A stretch of DNA of 64,000 nucleotides from NCBI GenBank assembly GCA_019912395.1, contig JAIOIH010000062.1, forward strand, positions 62,001 to 126,000. The letters are read 5' to 3'. This DNA comes from Flavobacteriales bacterium (GTDB taxonomy: Bacteria; Bacteroidota; Bacteroidia; Flavobacteriales_F; PHOS-HE28). Shown here piece after piece: positions 51,422 through 58,649 of the stretch. Numbering within the stretch: the first letter of the stretch is position 1; each line of letters starts with the position of its first letter. The position numbers and the translations under genes are program-made. Below the pieces are notes generated by a model. The model was given only the letters and a program-made list of their open reading frames with translations, was not told the DNA's origin and made no database searches.

Positions 51422-51868
51422 TTAGGCGCGTTTCGCTCCAAGGAGCAATTTCATGACCAGCCGGTCTATCGGAAGGTCCACGTCATGTTCCGTGGCCTGA
51501 TCCAAGGGAATCCAACGGAAGTGTTGCCCCGGTTCGGCCCCTGCCCCTTGTGCCGGTGCTCCGTCCTTGATCGAATCCGGATCGCTCACTCGGAACGTGT
51601 AATAGATGCTGACGATCTGGTCCTCTTCACAGTACGCGCTGGGCTGGAAGAAGTCCGTGGTGTAGAAATGGCGGAGGTCCTTGGCCTCCATGCCCACCTC
51701 TTCCAAGATCTCGCGACGCAGGCATTCCAACGTTCCTTCTCCCGGCACCAACCCTCCTCCGGGAAACTTGACCACGGGTGCATTCTTGATCATCTCATTG
51801 GAAACCAGTACACAGCCAGCATGCAGCAGGATCCCATAGACCCGGATGTTGAACCTGGAAACCGTCAT
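51422..51868 (-). CDS. Nudix hydrolase
   Basis: The 148-residue protein contains a perfect Nudix box: G-x5-E-x7-R-E-x2-E-E-x-G-x in 'GLVPGEGTLECLRREILEEV' followed by GM. It would hydrolyse a nucleoside diphosphate linked to another moiety; the substrate cannot be predicted. The ATG overlaps the mnmD stop by 4 nt (ATGA), so the two form a coupled pair. Confidence 0.92.
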   Translation of the reverse strand: MTVSRFNIRVYGILLHAGCVLVSNEMIKNAPVVKFPGGGLVPGEGTLECLRREILEEVGMEAKDLRHFYTTDFFQPSAYCEEDQIVSIYYTFRVSDPDSIKDGAPAQGAGAEPGQHFRWIPLDQATEHDVDLPIDRLVMKLLLGAKRA

Positions 51869-52545
51869 CGCGGGCGGATGGCCTTCAGCATCCTGTATTT
51901 TCCCGGTGGCCCCGGAACGCGTTCGGCACGCAGGCCCGCCTCGATCATGGCCCGGCGCACATCGCCCTTGGCACAGTAGGTCACCACCAGTGCTTCCGGT
52001 CGCATGGCCCGATATACGCGCCGAAATACGTCGACCGTCCACATGTCAGGTTGGACCGCAGGTGCGAACGCATCGAAGTAGACGAGGTCGAACGCCTCGT
52101 TGGCATCCAAATGCTGTACTTCCCGTCTCTCCCTGTGGAAATGGAATAGCGCCGATAGCTCCACGGCTCCCCCGTTGCGCATGTTCATCATGGCCGTGTA
52201 CCCTTCCTGCCGTTCCGGCGCACCGATCACCGCGGTGTGGTGCAAGTGCTCATGGAGTCCTGCCGGCAATGGGAATGGTTCCAGGGCCCAATAGTTCACG
52301 TTGATCCCCAGCCGGTCGCTCTCGGACCAGGTCAGCAAGGCGTTCAAGCCCGTTCCGAGGCCCACTTCAAGAATATCGAGCTTGCGTTTCCCCGTTGCCA
52401 ACAGGCCTTGCTCGATATAGACGTGCCGACTCTCCGTCAATGCCCCGTAGAGCGAATGGTAGTGTTCCCCCAAGGTCGCACTGTCCAGAGTATAGGAGCC
52501 GTCCGCGGTGCGAACGGGGACCAGGTCGGTCGGCGGAACGAACAT
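51865..52545 (-). CDS. mnmD: MnmD: tRNA 5-methylaminomethyl-2-thiouridine-forming methyltransferase
   Basis: The 226-residue protein matches the stand-alone methyltransferase domain of MnmC: N-terminal 'LVPVRTADGSYTLDSATLGE' with 'HYHSLYGALTESRHVYIEQG', SAM loop 'DILEVGLGTGLNALL' and the catalytic region 'FDLVYFDAFAPAVQPDMW'. It methylates nm5s2U34 of tRNAs for Lys, Glu and Gln to mnm5s2U34. The FAD-dependent half of E. coli MnmC is absent, as usual outside proteobacteria. The next gene, a Nudix hydrolase, starts inside its stop. Confidence 0.92.
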   Translation of the reverse strand: MFVPPTDLVPVRTADGSYTLDSATLGEHYHSLYGALTESRHVYIEQGLLATGKRKLDILEVGLGTGLNALLTWSESDRLGINVNYWALEPFPLPAGLHEHLHHTAVIGAPERQEGYTAMMNMRNGGAVELSALFHFHRERREVQHLDANEAFDLVYFDAFAPAVQPDMWTVDVFRRVYRAMRPEALVVTYCAKGDVRRAMIEAGLRAERVPGPPGKYRMLKAIRPR

Positions 52546-52597
52546 GAATTGGGACAGGCTGCTTGAACCCCGCCAAGATACTGTCAGGAAGGCATCC

Positions 52598-54613
52598 TCA
52601 CAGGACGCGGATCTCGGTTCTTCGGTTCAAGGCCTTCTCCCCGTTCGTTCCGTGTGGTGCAACAGGACGGCTTGACCCGTACCCCTTGGCCTGCAACCTG
52701 TCGGGTTGGATGCCATGCTCAACCAACCAGTTCAACACCACGTAAGCCCTGGCCTCGCTTAGCTCTTGGTTGGGAATTGGCCCTGCATCGCTGTCGGTAT
52801 GGCCGCCGATCTCGATCCGCAGCCGGGGATTGTCCTTGAGGAATTCAGCCAGTCGTTCCAACTCGGCGGTAGAGGTCGCATTCAACTTGTAACTGTCGCG
52901 ATCGAAGAGGATGTTCCTCATGACCTCCGCATTGCCGGAGGTCAAGGGCTTCAGGTCCATGTCCATTCGAACCTCGCCATCCGCGTTGTCCACATGTTCC
53001 GTATGCAGCAAATATCCCTTCGCGGTGACGTGTACCGCGTAGGGCTTGCCTGCCGGTACCAAGGCCGTATAGGCACCGGTCCTGGGATCGGCGGTGAAGG
53101 TGGCATTGAAGGCGGGTTCCTCCAAGCTCATCAATTCGATGGTGGCCTCGATGGGTTCCATCATTTTCAACCCTTTGATGAATCCGATGAGGCGCATGAG
53201 TTCCTCCTTTTCACGCAAGGGAACTCCCGCCCCCGCACTGGCCAGCATGGCTGTTTCCGCTACTTGGCCATCCATTCCAAGATCAACCCTGTAGATATCG
53301 TCGCCGCCCATTCCTCCGGGGCGAACGCTGTTGAAATACCCCACTGTACCTTCCTCATTGAGCATCAGGAACTGGTCATCACCCGGTGAATTGATGGGCC
53401 ATCCGAGGTTTTCCGGCCTGGACCAGCGTCCATCCACGAAGTTGGACTTGAACAGGTCGTACCCCCCCATGGAGGTATGCCCCTGGCTGGCGAAGAAGAT
53501 GGTGCTGCCGTCGCCGGGCGCGAACACGCCCTCTTCATCATAGGGGGTGTTGATGTCCGGGCCGAGGTTCTCCGCGGCTCCCCACTCGCCCGTGGTTTCA
53601 TTCCAAGGGCTGCGATAGATGTCGCTTCCGCCCAGGCCGCCTTCACGGCTGCTGACGAAGTAGGTCCATTTACCGTCGGAGGTGCGCCATGCACTGCTTT
53701 CCTGGGCGCTGCTGTTCACCACCTCCGACAGGGGCACAGGCTCCGACCAGACCCCCCCGGTTCGTTCGCTGGTGTACAGATCTCCGCCGTTCTTCTCGTC
53801 GCGGTACATGATCATGCTTTCACCATTCGCCGCCAGGGAAACCGTGGCATCGTTTCGCGGACCGTTCAGCGCCCCGGCCAGCGGCTCCGGCGTGGACCAT
53901 CCGTTGGCTTCCCAATGGCTGCCGTATATATCCTCGAACCACGAATTATTGACCTTGTTCACCTTGCCTCCGGTGGATCCCGGGCGACGACTGGTGAAGT
54001 ACAGGGCGCCCTTCCCGTCCCAAAGCGCACCATACTCGCTTCCTGAAGTGTTGATCGCGGGTCCCGCGTTCATCACTCTGGCCCGCGTTGGAGCGTTCAT
54101 GTACTGCTTTCCATGGCCGCACTCCACAATGTGCTTGTCCACCATGTTGTAGGTGCGATCGGGATCGGGCGTTCGCCTGATGATCTCGGCGTGTCGCTGG
54201 AATTCGGCGATGGCCTCATCCCATTTGGCGTTGAGCTGCAGCGCATACCCCAGGAGGAAATGCACACGGGGCAGGAAGGGGTCCAGTTCCGCCGCACGCT
54301 GCAAGTGGCCCAACGCGCTGGAGGGCACCGGCCCGTTGAGCAGGCAGACCGCGATCTTGAAATTGAGCTCGGCGTTGTCCGGGTTGATGCCATAGGCCTG
54401 TTCGTAGGCTGCCATCGCGGCATCGTGATCGATCCCTCCCTTGATGGCCAGGGCATCCGCCTTCTTCATGGCGGCAAGCGCTTCCTTCAACTGGCCGGCA
54501 TCCGGTATGTGGACCTTGTCGAAGGGGACATCGCTCGCTTGTGACGGGGATTGAGCGTGTAGCCAGCAAGTCGCCGGAAGGAGGAGGGCCAGGGAAATAG
54601 CACGACGGAACAT
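52598..54613 (-). CDS. Outer-membrane OmpA-family protein with TPR and PD40 repeats
   Basis: The 671-residue exported protein has three parts. TPR helices (about residues 40-135, 'AAMAAYEQAYGINPDNAELN') come first. PD40 beta-propeller blades follow (about 190-440) with recurring 'GALYFTSRRPGS', 'WTYFVSSREGGLGGSDIYRS', 'TIFFASQGHTSMGGYDLFKS' and 'VGYFNSVRPGGMGGDDIYRV'. A carboxypeptidase-regulatory-like segment precedes the C-terminal OmpA domain ('NILFDRDSYKLNATSTAELE', 'RIEIGGHTDSDAG', 'NRRTEIRVL'), which binds peptidoglycan. This architecture is common in Bacteroidota, including the T9SS component PorE; the identity with PorE is only a possibility here. Confidence 0.9.
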   Translation of the reverse strand: MFRRAISLALLLPATCWLHAQSPSQASDVPFDKVHIPDAGQLKEALAAMKKADALAIKGGIDHDAAMAAYEQAYGINPDNAELNFKIAVCLLNGPVPSSALGHLQRAAELDPFLPRVHFLLGYALQLNAKWDEAIAEFQRHAEIIRRTPDPDRTYNMVDKHIVECGHGKQYMNAPTRARVMNAGPAINTSGSEYGALWDGKGALYFTSRRPGSTGGKVNKVNNSWFEDIYGSHWEANGWSTPEPLAGALNGPRNDATVSLAANGESMIMYRDEKNGGDLYTSERTGGVWSEPVPLSEVVNSSAQESSAWRTSDGKWTYFVSSREGGLGGSDIYRSPWNETTGEWGAAENLGPDINTPYDEEGVFAPGDGSTIFFASQGHTSMGGYDLFKSNFVDGRWSRPENLGWPINSPGDDQFLMLNEEGTVGYFNSVRPGGMGGDDIYRVDLGMDGQVAETAMLASAGAGVPLREKEELMRLIGFIKGLKMMEPIEATIELMSLEEPAFNATFTADPRTGAYTALVPAGKPYAVHVTAKGYLLHTEHVDNADGEVRMDMDLKPLTSGNAEVMRNILFDRDSYKLNATSTAELERLAEFLKDNPRLRIEIGGHTDSDAGPIPNQELSEARAYVVLNWLVEHGIQPDRLQAKGYGSSRPVAPHGTNGEKALNRRTEIRVL

Positions 54614-54693
54614 GGGCAGTTGGGGCCGTATTTAGTTCACAGCGCCTGTTGATACGCGATACGCACGGAGAAGTTCCCGGAGTGCTTGGCGGG

Positions 54694-54701
54694 TACATTT
54701 G
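54694..54701 (+). promoter_or_regulatory. Perfect TAnnTTTG box upstream of the M42 peptidase
   Basis: TACATTTG matches the -7 consensus exactly and lies 34 nt before the ATG at 54736. No -33 TTTG is seen at the usual 19-nt spacing. Confidence 0.4.
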
Positions 54702-54735
54702 GCCCCGCTTGAAAGGCCAAGCACAACAAAGCAAC

Positions 54736-55890
54736 ATGGCAAAGAAGAAGAACACGGGAACAAGCGCCAAGAAGCGCGATACGCCGGCCGGGAAGGCCCC
54801 CAACAAGAACAAGAGCATCCTCACTGCGAAGTCCTTGGACTTCATGGAGCGATACCTGAACAATGCAAGCCCAACGGGGTTCGAGAGCAGCGGCCAGCGG
54901 ATGTGGTTGGACCACATTGGCCCATGGGTGGATACGTATTTCACCGACCCCTATGGCACTGCCGTGGGAGTGGTAAATCCCTCGGCCAAATACAAGGTGG
55001 TGATCGAGGCCCATGCGGACGAGATCAGCTGGTTCGTCCATTATATCACCAATGAAGGTTTCATCTACGTACGCCGGAACGGGGGTAGCGACCACATGAT
55101 CGCTCCGAGCAAACGCGTGAACATCCATACGGACAAGGGCATCGTAAAGGCGATCTTCGGATGGCCGGCCATCCATGTGCGCACCCCCAAGAACGACCCC
55201 GCCCCCTCGCTGGACAATATATTCCTGGACTGCGGATGTGCCAGCAAGGAGGAAGTGGAGAAGCTGGGCGTTCACGTGGGTTGCGTGATCACCTACGAGG
55301 ATGAATTCATGGTGCTGAACGGCAAGACCTTCGTGGGCCGGGCCCTGGACAATCGCATGGGCGGTTTCATGATCGCCGAGGTGGCCCGCTTGCTGAAGGA
55401 ACAGAAGGTGAAGCTGCCCTTTGGCCTCTACGTCACCAACAGCGTGCAGGAGGAAGTTGGCCTGCGCGGGGCGGAAATGATCGTGGAGCGGATCAAACCG
55501 GACCTGGCCTTGGTTACGGACGTAACGCACGACACGCAATCACCCATGATGAACAAGATCCAAAGCGGTGATATTGCCTGTGGCAAAGGCCCTGTACTGG
55601 CCTACGGCCCAGCCGTTCACAACAATCTCCTGAAAAAGGTGATCGCTGCGGCCGGGACCAACAAGATCCCGTTCCAACGCTCAGCGGTGAGCCGGGCCAC
55701 CGGTACCGATACGGACGCGTTCGCCTATGGTGCCGCAGGAGTACCAAGCGCCCTTATCAGCTTGCCCCTCCGGTACATGCATACCACGGTGGAGAGCGTT
55801 GACCGGCAGGATGTGGAGAACGTGATCAAATTGATCCTGGCCACGCTGCGGTCGTTGAAGGCGAACGAGGACCTGCGGTACTTCAAGTGA
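54736..55890 (+). CDS. M42-family glutamyl/leucyl-type metallo-aminopeptidase
   Basis: The 384-residue enzyme carries the di-metal ligands of peptidase family M42: His in 'VIEAHADEISWFV', bridging Asp in 'VGRALDNRMGGFM', the catalytic Glu pair in 'NSVQEEVGLRGAEM', Asp in 'LALVTDVTHDT' and the last His in 'LRYMHTTVESV'. M42 enzymes form cytoplasmic tetrahedral dodecamers that trim peptides. A Lys-rich 25-residue extension (MAKKKNTGTSAKKRDTPAGK) precedes the usual start of the fold; it is unusual but follows a good promoter box. Confidence 0.92.
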   Translation: MAKKKNTGTSAKKRDTPAGKAPNKNKSILTAKSLDFMERYLNNASPTGFESSGQRMWLDHIGPWVDTYFTDPYGTAVGVVNPSAKYKVVIEAHADEISWFVHYITNEGFIYVRRNGGSDHMIAPSKRVNIHTDKGIVKAIFGWPAIHVRTPKNDPAPSLDNIFLDCGCASKEEVEKLGVHVGCVITYEDEFMVLNGKTFVGRALDNRMGGFMIAEVARLLKEQKVKLPFGLYVTNSVQEEVGLRGAEMIVERIKPDLALVTDVTHDTQSPMMNKIQSGDIACGKGPVLAYGPAVHNNLLKKVIAAAGTNKIPFQRSAVSRATGTDTDAFAYGAAGVPSALISLPLRYMHTTVESVDRQDVENVIKLILATLRSLKANEDLRYFK

Positions 55891-55899
55891 CCTCACTGC

Positions 55900-56592
55900 A
55901 TGCGGCTACGCCTCGACGACAATGAACGCGGTGCTTTTCACTACCTCTTCGGTGGGGTGGTGGTGGTCATTTTGTTGAAGGGCATTGCCTTCCTCGCGGA
56001 TCGATTGGGACCCTCCCTTTCGGCAGACCAGGCAGCCCTGCGTCCATTTCAGCAGGGCTATCCGCTGTTGCGTGGTGAACTTGCGGTGGTAGCCACACCG
56101 ACCGGCCTCACCGAGCGCTTGATCTTGGCGGTGGTTCTGGCTGTCGGGGCCACCTTCATGTTGGCCGTACTGCTGGCCCTGTTGAGCACCGCATGGCACC
56201 GGAGCGGAGGCCGGGGCCGACGGATCGCCGTGCGCTTGGTACTGATGCTCACCCTGGTGTGGTCGGTTTACGCCGCCTTCCTGCTTCCGATCAAGGAAAC
56301 GCGCGTGGAAAAAGGGGAGTTGCTCATCCGGGAGCGCCGGTCGTTCATCGGCGACATTCCATGGCCACTGAGCCTCCATGAACGCCGACTTTCCAGCGGG
56401 GAGGTGCTATGGGTCGAAGGAGGGAGCGACCCTCCGGTTGCGAGGGAAAAAGGCAAGGCCTGGATCGATGTGGTCACCACTGCCGGCACGGAACGAGCCG
56501 CATGGGTACGCGGCTTGGATGCCAAGGACGAATTGGAACTTCTACGTGCAGCCAGCGATGGGGCAGCCGTGCTGGAGCGGGAGCTTCGCTGA
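55900..56592 (+). CDS. Membrane protein of unknown function (230 aa)
   Basis: Three hydrophobic segments are visible ('FGGVVVVILLKGIAFLADRL', 'LILAVVLAVGATFMLAVLLA', 'VRLVLMLTLVWSVYAAFLL'). A cytoplasmic or periplasmic domain of about 95 residues follows, with 'KGELLIRERRSFIGDIPWPL' and 'AKDELELLRAASDGAAVLER'. I do not recognise the family. It begins 9 bp after the peptidase stop and is probably in the same transcript. Confidence 0.68.
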   Translation: MRLRLDDNERGAFHYLFGGVVVVILLKGIAFLADRLGPSLSADQAALRPFQQGYPLLRGELAVVATPTGLTERLILAVVLAVGATFMLAVLLALLSTAWHRSGGRGRRIAVRLVLMLTLVWSVYAAFLLPIKETRVEKGELLIRERRSFIGDIPWPLSLHERRLSSGEVLWVEGGSDPPVAREKGKAWIDVVTTAGTERAAWVRGLDAKDELELLRAASDGAAVLERELR

Positions 56593-56696
56593 GCCGCAAC
56601 CCGTCCAGTCCTATGATGTGCCAGGACAGCATCGCCGGGCAATGGCACTTTCGTGCCAACTTCAATAACTTGCATGCACCACCTCGTTCGTGCCCG

Positions 56697-57131
56697 ATGC
56701 ACATCCGGTTCATCAAGCCCGCTGAAACCCATGCCCTGCGCCAGCAGGTGCTTCGCCCCGGCCAACCCCTGGAAGAGATGGAGTGGTCCAAGGACCGGGC
56801 TTCGGGGAATTTCCACCTCGGCGTTCAAGAGGAGGAGGACCTCATCGCGATCGCTTCGTTCTTCCGTGAACGAAATGAGTTCCTTCGCGGATGGATCCAG
56901 TACCGATTGAGGGGAATGGCGACCGCTCCACGCCATCAGGGAAAAGGGTTCGGAACTCGACTGCTTCAATTCGGGATGGGACACCTGCGCGACATGAAGG
57001 CCGATCTGCTCTGGTGCAACGCCCGCGAAAACGCGGTCGGCTTTTATGCGAGGGCAGGTTTCAAGGGCGAAGGTCAGACCTTTCTGATCGAGGGAATTGG
57101 CATCCATCACCTGATGTACCACCGACTTTGA
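56697..57131 (+). CDS. GNAT-family N-acetyltransferase
   Basis: The 144-residue protein shows the GNAT core: beta4 'DLIAIASFFRERNEF', the acetyl-CoA loop 'LRGMATAPRHQGKGFGTRLL' (Q/R-x-x-G-x-G/A) and 'CNARENAVGFYARAGFKGEG'. The substrate is unknown. The ATG at 56697 starts the first strand; the frame is open upstream without homologous sequence. The stop overlaps the TTG start of the next gene (TTGA). Confidence 0.88.
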   Translation: MHIRFIKPAETHALRQQVLRPGQPLEEMEWSKDRASGNFHLGVQEEEDLIAIASFFRERNEFLRGWIQYRLRGMATAPRHQGKGFGTRLLQFGMGHLRDMKADLLWCNARENAVGFYARAGFKGEGQTFLIEGIGIHHLMYHRL

Positions 57132-58552
57132 AGCACACGGCCCGCCCCTCGCACAACTGGATGGTGCCGGCATTGATGCTGCTGAACCTGCTGCTCAAGG
57201 TCGCGTGGTCCGGCGTACATGAACTGGCCGGCGACGAGCCGTTCACCGTGTACTGGGCACAACGACCATTGGGGGAATTGTTCGGAATGCTCCGCACCGA
57301 GAACAACCCCCCACTGTACTTTCTGCTCATGCATGGCTGGAGCCAACTGGTTCCCTTGGACCCGGCGTGGTTGAGGATCCCCTCGGCGATCTTCAGCACG
57401 CTGACCGTATGGCCGCTTTTCCTGCTGGGCAGGCATTTGGGCGGGATCGCCACAGGGGTGCTTGCTTCCCTCCTGTTCACCTTCAGCCAGCACGGCTATG
57501 GCTTTGCCCATGAGGTGCGCGCGTATTCCTTGCTTGTTCTTGCTTGTACCTGGGCCGTCTGGCAGTTGGTTCGCTTGGCGGATGATCCCCTGCGTCACCC
57601 GGCGTTGCGCCCTGCATCGATCCTTTGGCTGGTCGTTGCGAACATTCTGGCCACCTGGGCCCATTATTTCGGCTGGCTCATGGTGGGCCTTGAACTGGTC
57701 CTGGTCTTCACAGTGCCGATGCTGCGACCGGTACGGGTGAAGATGCTTGCCGCCGCTGCACTCACTGCGCTATGCAGCGCGCCCGTGGCCGGCATTGTAC
57801 TTTCCCGGGCCGGCACGAGCCTCGGGCAAGGCACATGGCTGGAAGCTCCGGGATGGGAGGAGCCGTACAACATGGTGATGCGTTGGGCCAACGCCCCGGT
57901 GGTGGCGGTGATCTTCCTGGCCCTGATCGCATTCGCCCTGGTACGCAGCTCCGCTCGTTCCCCACGGATGGCCATCCCGTTGTATTGGACCGCCGTACCG
58001 CTTATCGGCATGTTCCTGGTCTCGTTCTCCTTTCCGATCTACTTGGACCGCTACCTGCTTTTTGCCTCCATCGGGTTCTACCTGCTGGTTGCCCTTGCCG
58101 CGACCTCCGTCCCGGGTGCTCCATGGGTACGCCATTTGGTTTCCGCAGGATGCGTTCTGGCAATGGCTGTGACGTTCGCGCCTTGGAAAAGCAACAACAT
58201 GCATCCTTCCCGTGTGGTGGCCCAGGTGGATGCCTGGCGCGAGGGTCGCACTGCCGTGATCATGCAGCCCGCCTGGTACGACCTCACCTATGCCTGGGCG
58301 ACGGACCCGGGCTTGTTCCGGGGGGCGGCACCGATCGGCATGGCCCTGCACGAGAGGGATGTGTTCCCCGTGACCGGGGATGCCATGCCACCATTGGACA
58401 GCAGCTTCACCACCGTGGTCCATATCGATGCGTGGGCATCGCTTACCGACCCCGGTCATCGGGTGCTGAACGGCTTGAGATCGCGGTACGTTCAGGTGGA
58501 TTCCGTGGAAGCGGACCGCAAGGTGATGGTCCGATCATTTCGCGCACACTGA
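57128..58552 (+). CDS. GT39-like polytopic glycosyltransferase
   Basis: The 474-residue protein has about ten hydrophobic helices and the GT-C layout. 'VHELAGDEPFTVYWAQRPLG' holds the acidic motif of the first loop, 'TENNPPLYFLLMHGWSQLV' is a hallmark of the PMT-like family, and 'FSQHGYGFAHEVRAYSLLVL' is the following conserved region. It should use a polyprenyl-phosphate sugar donor. The start is taken as TTG at 57128, which overlaps the GNAT stop and supplies a basic N-terminus; the alternative is ATG 57161. It is the second such enzyme in the window besides 39093-40607. Confidence 0.82.
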   Translation: MKHTARPSHNWMVPALMLLNLLLKVAWSGVHELAGDEPFTVYWAQRPLGELFGMLRTENNPPLYFLLMHGWSQLVPLDPAWLRIPSAIFSTLTVWPLFLLGRHLGGIATGVLASLLFTFSQHGYGFAHEVRAYSLLVLACTWAVWQLVRLADDPLRHPALRPASILWLVVANILATWAHYFGWLMVGLELVLVFTVPMLRPVRVKMLAAAALTALCSAPVAGIVLSRAGTSLGQGTWLEAPGWEEPYNMVMRWANAPVVAVIFLALIAFALVRSSARSPRMAIPLYWTAVPLIGMFLVSFSFPIYLDRYLLFASIGFYLLVALAATSVPGAPWVRHLVSAGCVLAMAVTFAPWKSNNMHPSRVVAQVDAWREGRTAVIMQPAWYDLTYAWATDPGLFRGAAPIGMALHERDVFPVTGDAMPPLDSSFTTVVHIDAWASLTDPGHRVLNGLRSRYVQVDSVEADRKVMVRSFRAH

Positions 58553-58631
58553 TGTCCCAGGCACCGAGACATCCCTTCTTCGCGTCCTAGGACGGGAATC
58601 CGTTAGGTTACCGCCGCTCAGTCGGACATCC

Positions 58632-58639
58632 TATCTTTC
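58632..58639 (+). promoter_or_regulatory. Candidate -7 box of the CotH-family gene
   Basis: TATCTTTC inside CCTATCTTTCC, identical to the minus-strand box at 22362-22369. It ends 10 nt before the ATG at 58650. Confidence 0.37.
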
Positions 58640-58649
58640 CGACCCCGTA